This document shows, in pieces, positions 56,701-64,000 of a stretch of 64,000 bases of DNA. The notes under the pieces are model-generated. The model did not search any database. It was not told the DNA's origin and saw only the letters and a list, made by a program, of their open reading frames with translations. Each line of letters opens with the position of its first letter. Position 1 is the stretch's first letter. Made by a program: the position numbers and the translations under genes. This DNA comes from Sinotaia quadrata. Its lineage: Eukaryota; Mollusca; Gastropoda; Architaenioglossa; Viviparidae. The stretch is taken from positions 10,003,501 to 10,067,500 of the forward strand of contig CM054181.1 of assembly GCA_028829895.1 (NCBI GenBank), in the 5' to 3' direction.

Positions 56701-58085
56701 ACGTCATGCGGTGAGTTTTCCATAACTGCCGCTTTGACTGTTCCTTCTACAAAGTCTGAAACAATCGAGATCTCAGCTACTGGTAAAATGTCTTGCTCGC
56801 CGTTTGCAAAGGTGACAGAGATTGTCTCCCCTGTGTAATCGGTACGGTTAACTAATGATGCATTTACTATAGCGTCCAGCTCACACCCTGTATCAAGCAA
56901 AGCGATTGTATCGTGACCGTTTGCCTGTACTGGTGTTCGATTCGATTTTTCCGTTTTAGGTGTATGACTTTCTACTGCATAAACTTTTGCTGTTTTCTTT
57001 TCAGGACATGTTCGCGAAAAATGGCCACTATCACCACAAGTGTAACATGCAAGATTCTTTTTATCTTTCTGTTTGTCGGACTTGTTTTTAGTGTCGGGTT
57101 TAGATGTTTTATCATCACGCTCACTAGGTGCCTTCCCGTCATTTTTCTTATCCTTTCGAGTCTGCGGTTCATTCGGTCGAGACTTGTTGTTCGCGTGTGC
57201 GTTCGAGAATTGAGAATGTGCGTCATCAAAGCGATCGGCGGCGTTGCCTATCTCCTCTAGCGTAGATTTTTCCCTTATTGCTAAGTGAATCAGTAGATCT
57301 GATTTGTACGACCCGAGAATGTGGTCTTTTATCATTTCATCCCTAAGACCTGCGTACGTCTGTGGAGTTTCGGCTAGATCTATCCATCTTTGGAACAAGT
57401 CAGTTACACGTCGTATGTACTGTGCGTGCGTCTCTGAACTGGCTTTAGTGGCCTGTTTAAACTTACGTCGGTATGTATCTGCTGTGAGTTTGTAACGTTT
57501 CAATAATGCGGCCTTGACTGTGTCGTAATTATCTGACTCAGAATCGCTAAGCTTATTGAACTCGTTTTTCGCACTGCCCTGCAATAACCCCGATAAATTT
57601 ATCGCCCAATGTTCCGCTGGAATGTTTGTTGCTCTGGCTAACTTTTCAAACGTTTTTAAATACGCGTCTATTTGATCTTTGTTCTCATCAAATGGGACCA
57701 TATTTATCTTTGGAATGATGTTTTCAATTCTACTGTGATTATTTCCATCGCTAGAACGCGAATCACCACTGCTTCTGCGATCACGGTTTGGATTAGTAAC
57801 TTCTAGTTTCTTTACTTCCCATTCTAACCGTTTTATTTCCGCGTCTGCCGCGATGCGTTTGGCTTCTGTATCCGCTGCGATACGTTTTGTTTCGATGTCG
57901 GCTAGTCTTTCAGCCTCTAATTTTTTTGCTTCGCGGGCGGCTAACCGTTCTTCCCTTTCTATCTCTTGTCTCTCCTTTTCCGCTTTCTCTAGCTCAGTTT
58001 TAATGTAGCTAGTCAGTTCGTCACCCTGATATCCTATCATGATACCGGTTTCTTTCAGGTCTTCGAGAACCTGTTTGCGATCCAT
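53784..58085 (-). CDS. gag-pol: Gag-Pol polyprotein, Gmr1-like (PR-INT-RT-RNase H order)
   Basis: 1433 residues in a single frame, ATG at 58085, TGA at 53786-53784. The order is: charged coiled-coil-like helix about 30-96; Gag core about 121-290; basic linker 300-345; CCHC zinc knuckle C347-C350-H355-C360; aspartic protease with DTG at 398-400 and a later VILG; integrase HHCC finger H585, H592, C622, C625; integrase core D655, D715, E751 (35 residues between the last two); GPF module 892-894; reverse transcriptase about 1010-1230 with D1106 and FMDD 1168-1171; RNase H D1319, E1360, D1385, D1428, ending GADYMSRA. All catalytic residues are present, with no frameshift or stop. It would form particles, copy the RNA and integrate it. 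Gag and Pol share one frame, so no ribosomal frameshift is needed. Phe replaces the usual Tyr of YxDD. An earlier in-frame start was not examined. Confidence 0.97.
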   Translation of the reverse strand: MDRKQVLEDLKETGIMIGYQGDELTSYIKTELEKAEKERQEIEREERLAAREAKKLEAERLADIETKRIAADTEAKRIAADAEIKRLEWEVKKLEVTNPNRDRRSSGDSRSSDGNNHSRIENIIPKINMVPFDENKDQIDAYLKTFEKLARATNIPAEHWAINLSGLLQGSAKNEFNKLSDSESDNYDTVKAALLKRYKLTADTYRRKFKQATKASSETHAQYIRRVTDLFQRWIDLAETPQTYAGLRDEMIKDHILGSYKSDLLIHLAIREKSTLEEIGNAADRFDDAHSQFSNAHANNKSRPNEPQTRKDKKNDGKAPSERDDKTSKPDTKNKSDKQKDKKNLACYTCGDSGHFSRTCPEKKTAKVYAVESHTPKTEKSNRTPVQANGHDTIALLDTGCELDAIVNASLVNRTDYTGETISVTFANGEQDILPVAEISIVSDFVEGTVKAAVMENSPHDVILGCKYVLPCKKQTSTEPPLVNAVTRAASSKDKSVTAPMSAAPAVDKATVSEIKILQAEDETLDKLRRQAVLVSDVNTDDSNKKACIILKKGLLYRYSKVGDEFRKQLVVPQTKRNDVLRLGHESLFGAHMGVQKTTSRITSEFYWPDITADIRRFVLSCDTCQRTQSKNSIRPAPLGEPELISEPYKRVALDLIGPIIPTSTRGNRYVLTTIDYATRFADAVPLKNIDTETVAEALFGLWSRVGIPTEILTDQGSQFIGNVMKEVNRLLSIKHLTCTPYHPQANGLIEKYNGTLKTALKKLATDKPKDWDRYIPALLFAYREVPQSSTGFSPFELLYGRTVRGPMMILKALWTDEKTDDEVKTTYTYVTDLRNRLETIGKIARENLTIAQSRQAEYYNKHTKPREFEVNDKVLLLLPEAHNKLQMKWKGPFVVTAKLGGLNYKVQTGKREKIFHVNLLKKYISREDQTTQADFVVATIVTEDEGDTDCVTGTLPNCPLQTDETVKDVRVNEALTERQKKEVNELLNEFSSTLTDKPGLTDLIEFSLKLTDNKPIRLKPYPLPHAKIDDVRREIKTMLDLGVIEKTDSAYGSPIVLIKKRDNSFRFCVDYRKLNQVTEFCAEPLPDPDLIFTKLANAHYYTKIDLSRGFWQIKVKDTDRHILAFTTPVGNYTWKVMPFGVSNAPSIFSKMMRSLLEPLYGRGVENFMDDLILGTQTWEEHLTLLRDVLARLKQANLTARPTKCEIAQFSLDFLGHKLSHGTMSPSEAKIAQLKDTSQPLTKTQVRSFLGLANYYRKFVPDFSAIACPLTDLTRKNMPTKVVWTDACQNAFDTLKSRLTSDLVVKLPDLTKPFLLRTDASNTGLGAVLLQEHNDTKHPVAYASRKLTTTEQKYSTSEKECLAIVWAIKKFENYLYGKTFVIECDHQPLAFLGQAQFTNSRLMRWSLFLTQYDANIHYIKGSLNVGADYMSRA

Positions 58086-58705
58086 TTTACTGTCTTAGCG
58101 CGCTGGCTACAATAAGAATGTATCTCGTGAATTGTGTGTTTTAACCGTCGGCGATAACTCCGCTTATCCCGAAAATAACTTTTAGGCTACAACCTTACAA
58201 AAATTATTTAATTTACTCAGAACACCTTCCGAAATAAATTGCGCGTTAACTCTTACACGTTTCACCTGCTTGTCACAGTGTCCGCTGTTCCAAGACTTTC
58301 GTAATGTCACGGCTCCTACCATACAACATTACACATTATATCTAGCACCCTAAATATAATAGTCCGAAGTCTGTTACTACCGATAACTCTCCTAGCTGGC
58401 GGTATAACCTTCGACTCCTCACAATGAAGTACTCAGTAACACAATACTAAATAAATCATTCACTTAATCAATATTAAACACTTAACTACGCTTAAACATA
58501 TTAACATTGATTAAACATGCACGCTACTCTGCAAAAGAATACATGCATATGTCACAACAAAAGCAAAGAAAATCAGTGATACAAAAATCAAAAGAACAAT
58601 TGGCAATTCTGTTCGTTCGTTCGTTTCTAGGTTATGATGCGCCCTATGTATAAAAATGTTACAATTTACAATTTAATACATATCAATCCCGCGACGACCC
58701 CCACT
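58086..58705 (-). other. 5' leader of the retrotransposon
   Basis: 620 bp from the primer-binding site to the Gag-Pol ATG. It presumably holds the packaging signal. AT-rich, with no ORF that I can support. A short (GTTC)n patch lies near 58613. Confidence 0.7.
58686..58703 (-). other. Primer-binding site, tRNA-Pro-like
   Basis: On minus, TGGGGGTCGTCGCGGGAT begins 2 nt after the 5' LTR. It matches the complement of the 3' end of animal tRNA-Pro (TGGGGGCTCGTCCGGGAT, as in tRNA-Pro-primed retroelements) except for one deleted C and one inserted G. TGG matches the tRNA CCA end. It may fit a divergent tRNA of the host better. Confidence 0.55.
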
Positions 58706-60253
58706 TGTTACGTTTCCAGTATTTATTTAAAGACCCTGCTTAGAATAATTAAAAGACTTTAAATATAATTAATTCTTCCTCTCATATTCTACGCAGACTG
58801 GTTGCTCAATTTATTATCTGACTAATTAAAAGTGCGTCTTGTAGTTCAGACGACAAATTTACAGACTAATAAACTGCGAACTTTTAGCTAGATTTGAAAA
58901 CAGTTAAATCCCTCTAAATTAATATGCACTCGTCATCAATCTTTCTGCTCATCCGCCCCCATTCAAATCTAAGAATTAATCTAATTGGTCTATTGTGCAT
59001 AGAAATCAACTACTAAGAGGTATTAACAAAGAAAATAAGATTTAATAAAGTTTAACAAATTAACAATAAATCGAATGCAACGCGAATAGTCTTCACTCTG
59101 TCTTTACGCGCCTATGCCTGATTTTTGTCAATCTAAATTGCCAGAAAAGTGTTCCTTTGAGATCTGTACACTTGATTTTGCACTTAGCTCTATTCTTGTA
59201 TCCTTGGTCTTCAACACTCAGTCATGCCGGTCCGTCCCTCAGTCCCCCTTTAACGACACACGTGGTGCATAAGGAATGGTGTCCCTTTGTTAGTGGCTAG
59301 GAACTGGAATTTTTAGCAGCATGGCCCTCAGAGTGGATTTCGACCCGCTTGTACCAATAAGCTAATGCAGGTGAGGCATGGGTGAACATGAACCATGAGC
59401 CGACCTGTGGATGCAACGTGTTTGGATATAATTCTCAACCTAACACGTCCTACTAGGCATGGCTCAGTTAAATGCGCTGAATCAAAGAGTTTTCGACCTC
59501 GCGTCGCTTACAATTAGATTTAGAAAAAATATAATCGTCTCACATGTGTTCCATTTAACAGTCATGACGTATGAAGCAATAAAATAGATACAACGTTAAA
59601 TTAATGTTCATACAAGAGGTAATTCAAGCCGACAGAGCGCTTCACAATTTACAATTAAAATTACACGCAATAATTGAATTACATGAAGAATTCATATCGA
59701 GCGCAGCATTCTGGCTCTTAGTGAATTAAAACAATATAAATTAAAGTACAGAAATGGAAAAATGGTTACAATAAATTTATATTCCGTAACATATAGGTTT
59801 TCAGCTATTTCTCTGAACCATGCTCAAGTGTATATGGAAATCATATAATACATAGCACAAATACATACTTAAACAATACATAGGCAAATACTATTAAATA
59901 AAATGATACCTTTGAGAGAAGTCGAAGGGTACCTTGATTCTCTATGGCGCCGGCTGCCTCTCACGACCCGAGTAAGCTGATGGAATTAGCTAAAATGTGC
60001 TCGAAGTGAGGGAGCGGAAGCGTGTGGGTACATATATAGAAAGGTATATTGCGTATCACGTGACTGTTCGCAAAGCATGTGGTTGGTTCGAGAACTGGAC
60101 AATGGTCCTAAAGTTACATAACATCTTGACCTGTTCTAGAAGCACCTAGAAAAAGGAAGCTTTGAACAAAGGGCCAAGGGTTTCAAATATTCGAATTTGA
60201 AGTAAACAAGGCAAGTGGGTCACGAAGTCGGACAATTTTATCAGACTGTGACA
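58706..60253 (-). repeat. 5' LTR (1548 bp)
   Basis: In element sense it starts TGTCACAG at 60253 and ends CGTAACA at 58706. It carries the promoter. Same sequence as 52013-53560 by reading side by side. Confidence 0.95.
60031..60038 (-). promoter_or_regulatory. Candidate TATA box in the 5' LTR
   Basis: TATATATG on minus, about 220 bp into the LTR. It is followed downstream by a GC-richer segment that also contains 'cggcgccatagagaatcaag'. Placement in U3 fits a retroelement promoter, but the transcription start is unknown. Confidence 0.4.
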
Positions 60254-60258
60254 ATAAT
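60254..60258. repeat. Target-site duplication, right copy (ATAAT)
   Basis: Exact partner of 52008-52012, directly after the terminal CA of the right LTR. Confidence 0.9.
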
Positions 60259-60289
60259 ATCATGTAGGATTTTAATAATACTAATATAG

Positions 60290-60535
60290 GATACTTGTAG
60301 AGTATAAAATGTTGACTACATCGAAGAAATTAAATACTGTATAGTTATACAATAATTACTGTAGGATACATGAGGCAGTAATAGTGTAAAGTGTATGGCT
60401 GCACGCTATATGAAGCAGAAACACTATAGAGTGTATACTATAGGAAGCAGCAACAGTTTACGCTATATGAAGCAGTAATACTGTTTATATATATGATCGA
60501 TATATGAAGCAATGTTATATAATATAGGTCACATC
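60290..60535. repeat. Degenerate 'tatatgaagcagtaatact' repeats
   Basis: Loosely spaced copies of 'atgaagcag(t/c)aa' related to the regular 21-bp array further right. They continue at 60690-60900. Confidence 0.7.
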
Positions 60536-60539
60536 AATG

Positions 60540-60695
60540 TTTCCTACAAGACGCCGCAGAATAATCCAAATTTTCGAACATAACCGCACCAACAAACGCA
60601 ATCGGTCGGTCTTTTCTGACTTAGGTGTAATTGGAAAAAACCCTTTACACTAAGGGCGGCGCCATGAACCGAGAAAGTTTGGGAGCCTCTGGGAT
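60540..60695. other. GC-richer inserted segment, possible transposon fragment
   Basis: About 150 bp interrupts the AT-rich repeat field. On minus it reads 'gaggctcccaaactttctcg...catggcgcc', similar in style to termini of hAT-derived repeats (TCCCAAACTTT). No pair of ends was found. Confidence 0.3.
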
Positions 60696-60930
60696 ACATT
60701 AATCAGTAATACTGAATAATTTAGAATATGTATATAGCAGTAATACTATATATACTACATAGACTATGATGAAACAGTAATACCATATATTATCACGTAG
60801 AATATATTAAGCAGTAATTATAATTACTGCATAATACTTACGTGTATTGTATTGTAGAATATATTAAATAATCATACGTCTTTATAAAGTAGGATGTATG
60901 TATCAGTGAGCTATATAATGTAGAATAAAT

Positions 60931-61118
60931 GATGAAGCAAGAATACTACACGATGAAGCAAGAATACTATATGATGAAGCAAGAATACTACACGATGAAG
61001 CAAGAATACTACACGATGAAGCAATAATACTACATGATGAAGCAAGAATAATACACGATGAAGCAAGAATACTACATGATGAAGCAAGAATACTACATGA
61101 TGAAGCAAGAATACGACC
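60931..61118. repeat. 21-bp minisatellite, about 9 copies
   Basis: 'gatgaagcaagaatactaca' plus one base recurs every 21 bp. Being 7 codons, it yields a periodic Leu/His/Val ORF on minus that is spurious. Confidence 0.97.
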
Positions 61119-61440
61119 ATATTATTATTAAAGTATGATATATAAAATACATCAGTAATAATATATAAATATACATACTATATAACATATGATTCGTGTA
61201 GGGATTCTGACGTAACGCGACCTATTCCAATAATTATAATCTAATCATTCAGACAACTATAACAACAAAAATTCCTTCCTTTATTCAGTGTCAAAATGTC
61301 AAGTTGAAAAACAAAGTTTTAGTCACCTCGTGACAGTGGCAGGACGTACACACGTTGCACAACAAGTAATAACATAGCACTGACAGAATATGAGCAAAGG
61401 TACGCTCTTCGGACAAAACTCCTACATGTGCAGATAAAGA
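61119..61440. other. Unique sequence, no gene recognised
   Basis: AT-rich, nothing noted. Confidence 0.4.
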
Positions 61441-62140
61441 CTGATGCTAAGGAAAGGTTTATTTGTACACTTGCTTGTTAGGGGCTTTGTTGTTTGTACA
61501 CTTGCTTGTTTGGAGCTTTGTTGTTTGTACACTTGTTTATTTTGGGCTTTGTTGTTTGTACACTTGTTTATTTTGGGCTTTGTTGTTTGTACACTTGCTT
61601 GTTTGGAGCTTTGTTGTTTGTACACTTGTTTATTTGGGGCTTTGTTGTTTGTACACTTGCTTGTTTGGAGCTTTGTTGTTTGTACACTTGTTTATTTGGG
61701 GCTTTGTTGTTTGTACACTTGCTTGTTTGGAGCTTTGTTGTTTGTACACTTGCTTGTTTGGAGCTTTGTTGTTTGTACACTTGTTTATTTTGGGCTTTGT
61801 TGTTTGTACACTTGCTTGTTTGGAGCTTTGTTATTTGTACCCTTGTTTATTTGGGGCTTTGTTGTTTGTACACTTGCTTGTTTGGAGCTTTGTTATTTGT
61901 ACACTTGTTTATTGGGGGCTTTGTTGTTTGTACACTTGTTTATTTGCGGCTTTGTTGTTTGTACACTTGCTTGTTTGGAGCTTTGTTATTTGTACACTTG
62001 TTTATTGGGGGCTTTGTTGTTTGTACACTTGTTTATTTGGGGTTTTGTTGTTTGTACACTTGCTTGTTTGGAGCTTTTTTGTTTGTACGCTTGCTTGTTT
62101 GGAGCTTTGTTGTTTGTACACTTGTTAGTTTGGGGCTTTA
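61441..62140. repeat. 31-bp minisatellite, about 22 copies of two subtypes
   Basis: 'tttgtacacttg' plus either 'cttgtttggagc' or 'tttatttggggc' plus 'tttgttg', with a 31-bp period from 61462. The two subtypes alternate irregularly. The unit has no stop codon in any forward frame and 31 is not a multiple of 3, so frames of 310, 221 and 313 residues are open simultaneously. The hydrophobic periodic products look like membrane proteins but are artefacts. Confidence 0.97.
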
Positions 62141-62440
62141 TTTGCTTCTTTGGTGCTCCGTTTGTATACTTGATTTTTTGGAGGGGAGGGAACTTTGCTT
62201 CTTTGGTGCCTTGTTTGCATACTTGTGCTTTTTATTGTTTTGGTGGTGGTGTGGTGGTGGGCGTTGTTTCTTTGGTACTTTTATACATTTATTTGTTTGG
62301 TGCTTTGCTTCTTTGGTGCTTTGTTTGTATACTTGTTTGTCTGTGGTTTTGTTTGTTAGTTTGGGCCTTTGTTTAATTTGTTTGTTTGGTGTTTTGTCCG
62401 AGGTTTTGATTGTCGGTGTGGGGCTCACGATTTAACTTCT
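62141..62440. repeat. Decayed TTTG/GTGG-rich extension of the 31-bp array
   Basis: 'ttgcttctttggtgc' and 'gtttgtatacttg' persist among G/T-rich filler. Confidence 0.75.
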
Positions 62441-62822
62441 GCTGATTTTACACAAGAGGGCATGAATGTGGAGCATGAGCGTTTGACATGTTTTGCCATT
62501 TTTTCTTCTTTTTTGGGTGGGATGGGGTGGGGCAGGCAGCTTTAATAGCCAACGTTTCTGACTTTTAACTGCCAAAGAATGTTTAGTGAATGCTGCCTTG
62601 GAGCAAAGGGTACCCAATTTATCGTCGTATGGGTCGGAGTAAATATTGGTTTAATGTATAATGAAAATTGTATAATTAATTACATTTGCTAAACGCCCAC
62701 TTACAATATTGATTCTCCCCACTCCTCGGGAAAAATGCACACTAGAACGCGCCGTTTCTTAGTATTATCTTTACTCCACTCTGTACGGTAATCCATGAAA
62801 CGTTACATCACCATCCACAGTA
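62441..62822. other. Unique sequence, no gene recognised
   Basis: Nothing noted. Confidence 0.4.
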
Positions 62823-63088
62823 CCCTTCCTACACCACAAAATGGTGCGATATCCCACTTCCAGTCCACTACTCTTCCTATATCATAAATAGATGCGATAT
62901 CCCACTTCCAGTCCACTACTCTTCCTATATCATAAATAGATGCGATATCCCACTTCCAGTCACTACTCTTCCTATATCATAAATAGATGCGATATCCCAC
63001 TTCCAATCCACTACTCTTCCTATACCATAGATGCGATATCCCACTTCCAGTCCACTACTCTTCCTATATCATAAATAGATGCGATACC
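62823..63088. repeat. 48-bp minisatellite, 5 copies
   Basis: 'gatgcgatatcccacttcca' plus 'gtccactactcttcctatatcataaata'. Starts of 'atcataaata' at 62881 and 62929. The fourth unit has a short deletion. Confidence 0.96.
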
Positions 63089-63188
63089 GCACTGGTTATG
63101 GTCCGATGCGTTAGGCGGATAGGAACTAGCAGGCCAAATGTTCAATGGTTGACAATCGGACTCTAACTGACCGTGTCGAGGAATGCTC

Positions 63189-63326
63189 CAATCCAACAAA
63201 CAATATTAGATTTATATTACAGTGATTTGATTCAGATCTGGCAGTCTGTTGGAACCGGAACGCACTTAGACTGCCAGATCTGAATCAAATCACTGTAATA
63301 TAAATCTAATATTGTTTGTTGGATTG
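63189..63326. repeat. Perfect 59-bp inverted repeat with 20-nt loop
   Basis: The left arm 63189-63247 and right arm 63268-63326 are exact reverse complements over all 59 bp, separated by 63248-63267. The arms start 'caatccaacaaacaatatta' and end 'cagatctggcagtct'. A transcript would fold into an uninterrupted hairpin. No other copy of the arm was noticed in the window. Confidence 0.97.
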
Positions 63327-64000
63327 TTAGGTTCTTTAAGTATGTGAGTAGAGTACTTCCGTATTTATTACAACAATTCATTACTGCTGCACTTTAATAA
63401 GTCTGGATGAAATTCATGCTAAAATTTATTATTATGCTCGACAATCCGCCCTTCGACATAAGCTCAAAAAATTGGTAGGATATCGATTACCAAGTCGACC
63501 ATGTAGTTAATCAAATTCATTCCATATAAGTAGAGCACCTTGTTGATATTGACTGTCACTAGGACTTTTAGTGAATTCAGTGACTAAATTTTTGTACATT
63601 GCCCTTTAAACTTTCGCCCTAATGACCTGATCTTACAATTTGCCCTTGACGTGAAGGATCTGTGGGGCGCCGCTGTGCGGAAAATAGTCACGTGGGAAAG
63701 AGTCACAAACTTTGCCGGGGGGGGGGGGGGGGGAATTTATATATTACATGTATGTGTATGTCGCGGTACAGAGGTGAGAGGTCTGAATATGGAAGTCGCT
63801 ATTCGTTGTTGTACAGGCTGACGAACGCAGAACGTTGGATGAAGTCAGCCTGTCTACGACTCATATATATATGCGTTTGTTTAAAATTTGTTTTCTCATA
63901 TCTAACTGCTGTTGCGAACCACGAAACTTAGGTAGCGAGTGGTTAAATGGTGTGCCTGTTTCTCATGTACTGTCATCCTGACTTAAATGCGAGTGTACAG
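63327..64000. other. Unique sequence with a 17-G run
   Basis: Includes G17 at 63717-63733. The 89-residue ORF spanning it (63662-63931) owes its Gly-rich patch to that run and has no other motif. Confidence 0.45.

Larger units (their letters stand above)
52013..60253 (-). mobile_element. Gmr1-like Ty3/gypsy-related LTR retrotransposon, complete
   Basis: 8241 bp. In element orientation (minus) the order is 5' LTR 60253-58706, primer-binding site, 620-bp leader, Gag-Pol ORF 58085-53784, purine tract, 3' LTR 53560-52013. It is flanked by ATAAT on both sides. The sequence families are gypsy-type, but the integrase lies before reverse transcriptase as in Ty1/copia, which is the diagnostic arrangement of the Gmr1 clade (named from Atlantic cod). 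There is no env-like ORF: only 223 bp separate the stop codon from the 3' LTR. Equal-length LTRs without visible differences and an unbroken ORF indicate recent insertion. All plus-strand ORFs inside it are antisense shadows. Confidence 0.95.

Noticed and set aside
53898..57495. Plus-strand ORFs of 63-132 residues inside the retrotransposon
   Set aside because: Antisense shadows of the intact Gag-Pol ORF.
61444..62435. Forward ORFs of 310, 221 and 313 residues, hydrophobic and repetitive, resembling membrane proteins
   Set aside because: They overlap in different frames of the same 31-bp array. Period and lack of stops in the unit explain them fully.
63085..63180. tRNA-like string (cgcactggttatggtccgatgc)
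   Set aside because: No cloverleaf could be drawn and there is no proper T-loop B box.

Overview
This 64-kb window reads as non-coding, repeat-saturated DNA from an animal genome. A mollusc, probably a gastropod, or another aquatic invertebrate is my best guess. The inference rests on the mixture seen here: very long (TG)n/(CA)n tracts, dozens of 20-100 bp minisatellites, a tRNA-derived SINE with an invertebrate-type central domain, a LINE reverse-transcriptase fragment, a derelict hAT transposase and a young LTR retrotransposon. I found no convincing host protein-coding gene, tRNA or rRNA gene. Most open frames are products of tandem repeats whose units lack stop codons, or shadows of the retrotransposon ORF.

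The best-supported object is a complete LTR retrotransposon at 52013-60253, with its coding strand on minus. It has two LTRs of 1548 bp in which I saw no difference, a perfect 5-bp target-site duplication (ATAAT), a purine tract, a tRNA-Pro-like primer-binding site and one uninterrupted 1433-residue Gag-Pol ORF (53784-58085). The Pol order is protease, integrase, reverse transcriptase, RNase H. That is the Ty1/copia order, but the domains are Ty3/gypsy in type (GPY/F integrase, gypsy RT and RNase H). This combination defines the Gmr1 clade. The copy looks very recently inserted and potentially autonomous.

Layout. 1-12.2 kb: minisatellites with units of 29, 30, 39, about 57, 38, about 35, 66, 50, 30 and about 42 bp, plus TG/GA/GAT microsatellites. 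12.2-18.9 kb: two members (A, C) of a dispersed LTR-like repeat family with TGTGACA...TGYCACA-type ends, around a degenerate 23-bp array. 19-23.5 kb: low-copy DNA, a C-rich 188-bp duplication and an exact 40-bp array. 23.55-25.96 kb: a decayed hAT element. 26.9-30.4 kb: a 25-27-bp array, a third member (B) of the dispersed family, a GA-rich minisatellite and a SINE. 30.8-43.4 kb: many minisatellites, CA/TG tracts, a 163-bp hAT-like MITE and a strong G-quadruplex motif. 43.9-47.4 kb: a superarray of related 32-35-bp units split by a LINE fragment. 48.6-51.9 kb: minisatellites, including a 45-bp array that changes to 50-bp units. 52.0-60.25 kb: the Gmr1-like element. 60.3-64 kb: more arrays, including a 31-bp array open in all three forward frames, and a perfect 59-bp inverted repeat with a 20-nt loop at 63189-63326.

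Only the retrotransposon parts act together: 5' LTR promoter, primer-binding site, Gag-Pol, polypurine tract and 3' LTR. LTR identity was compared by eye, so a few differences could have been missed. Family names for decayed elements rest on remembered motif patterns, not on searches.
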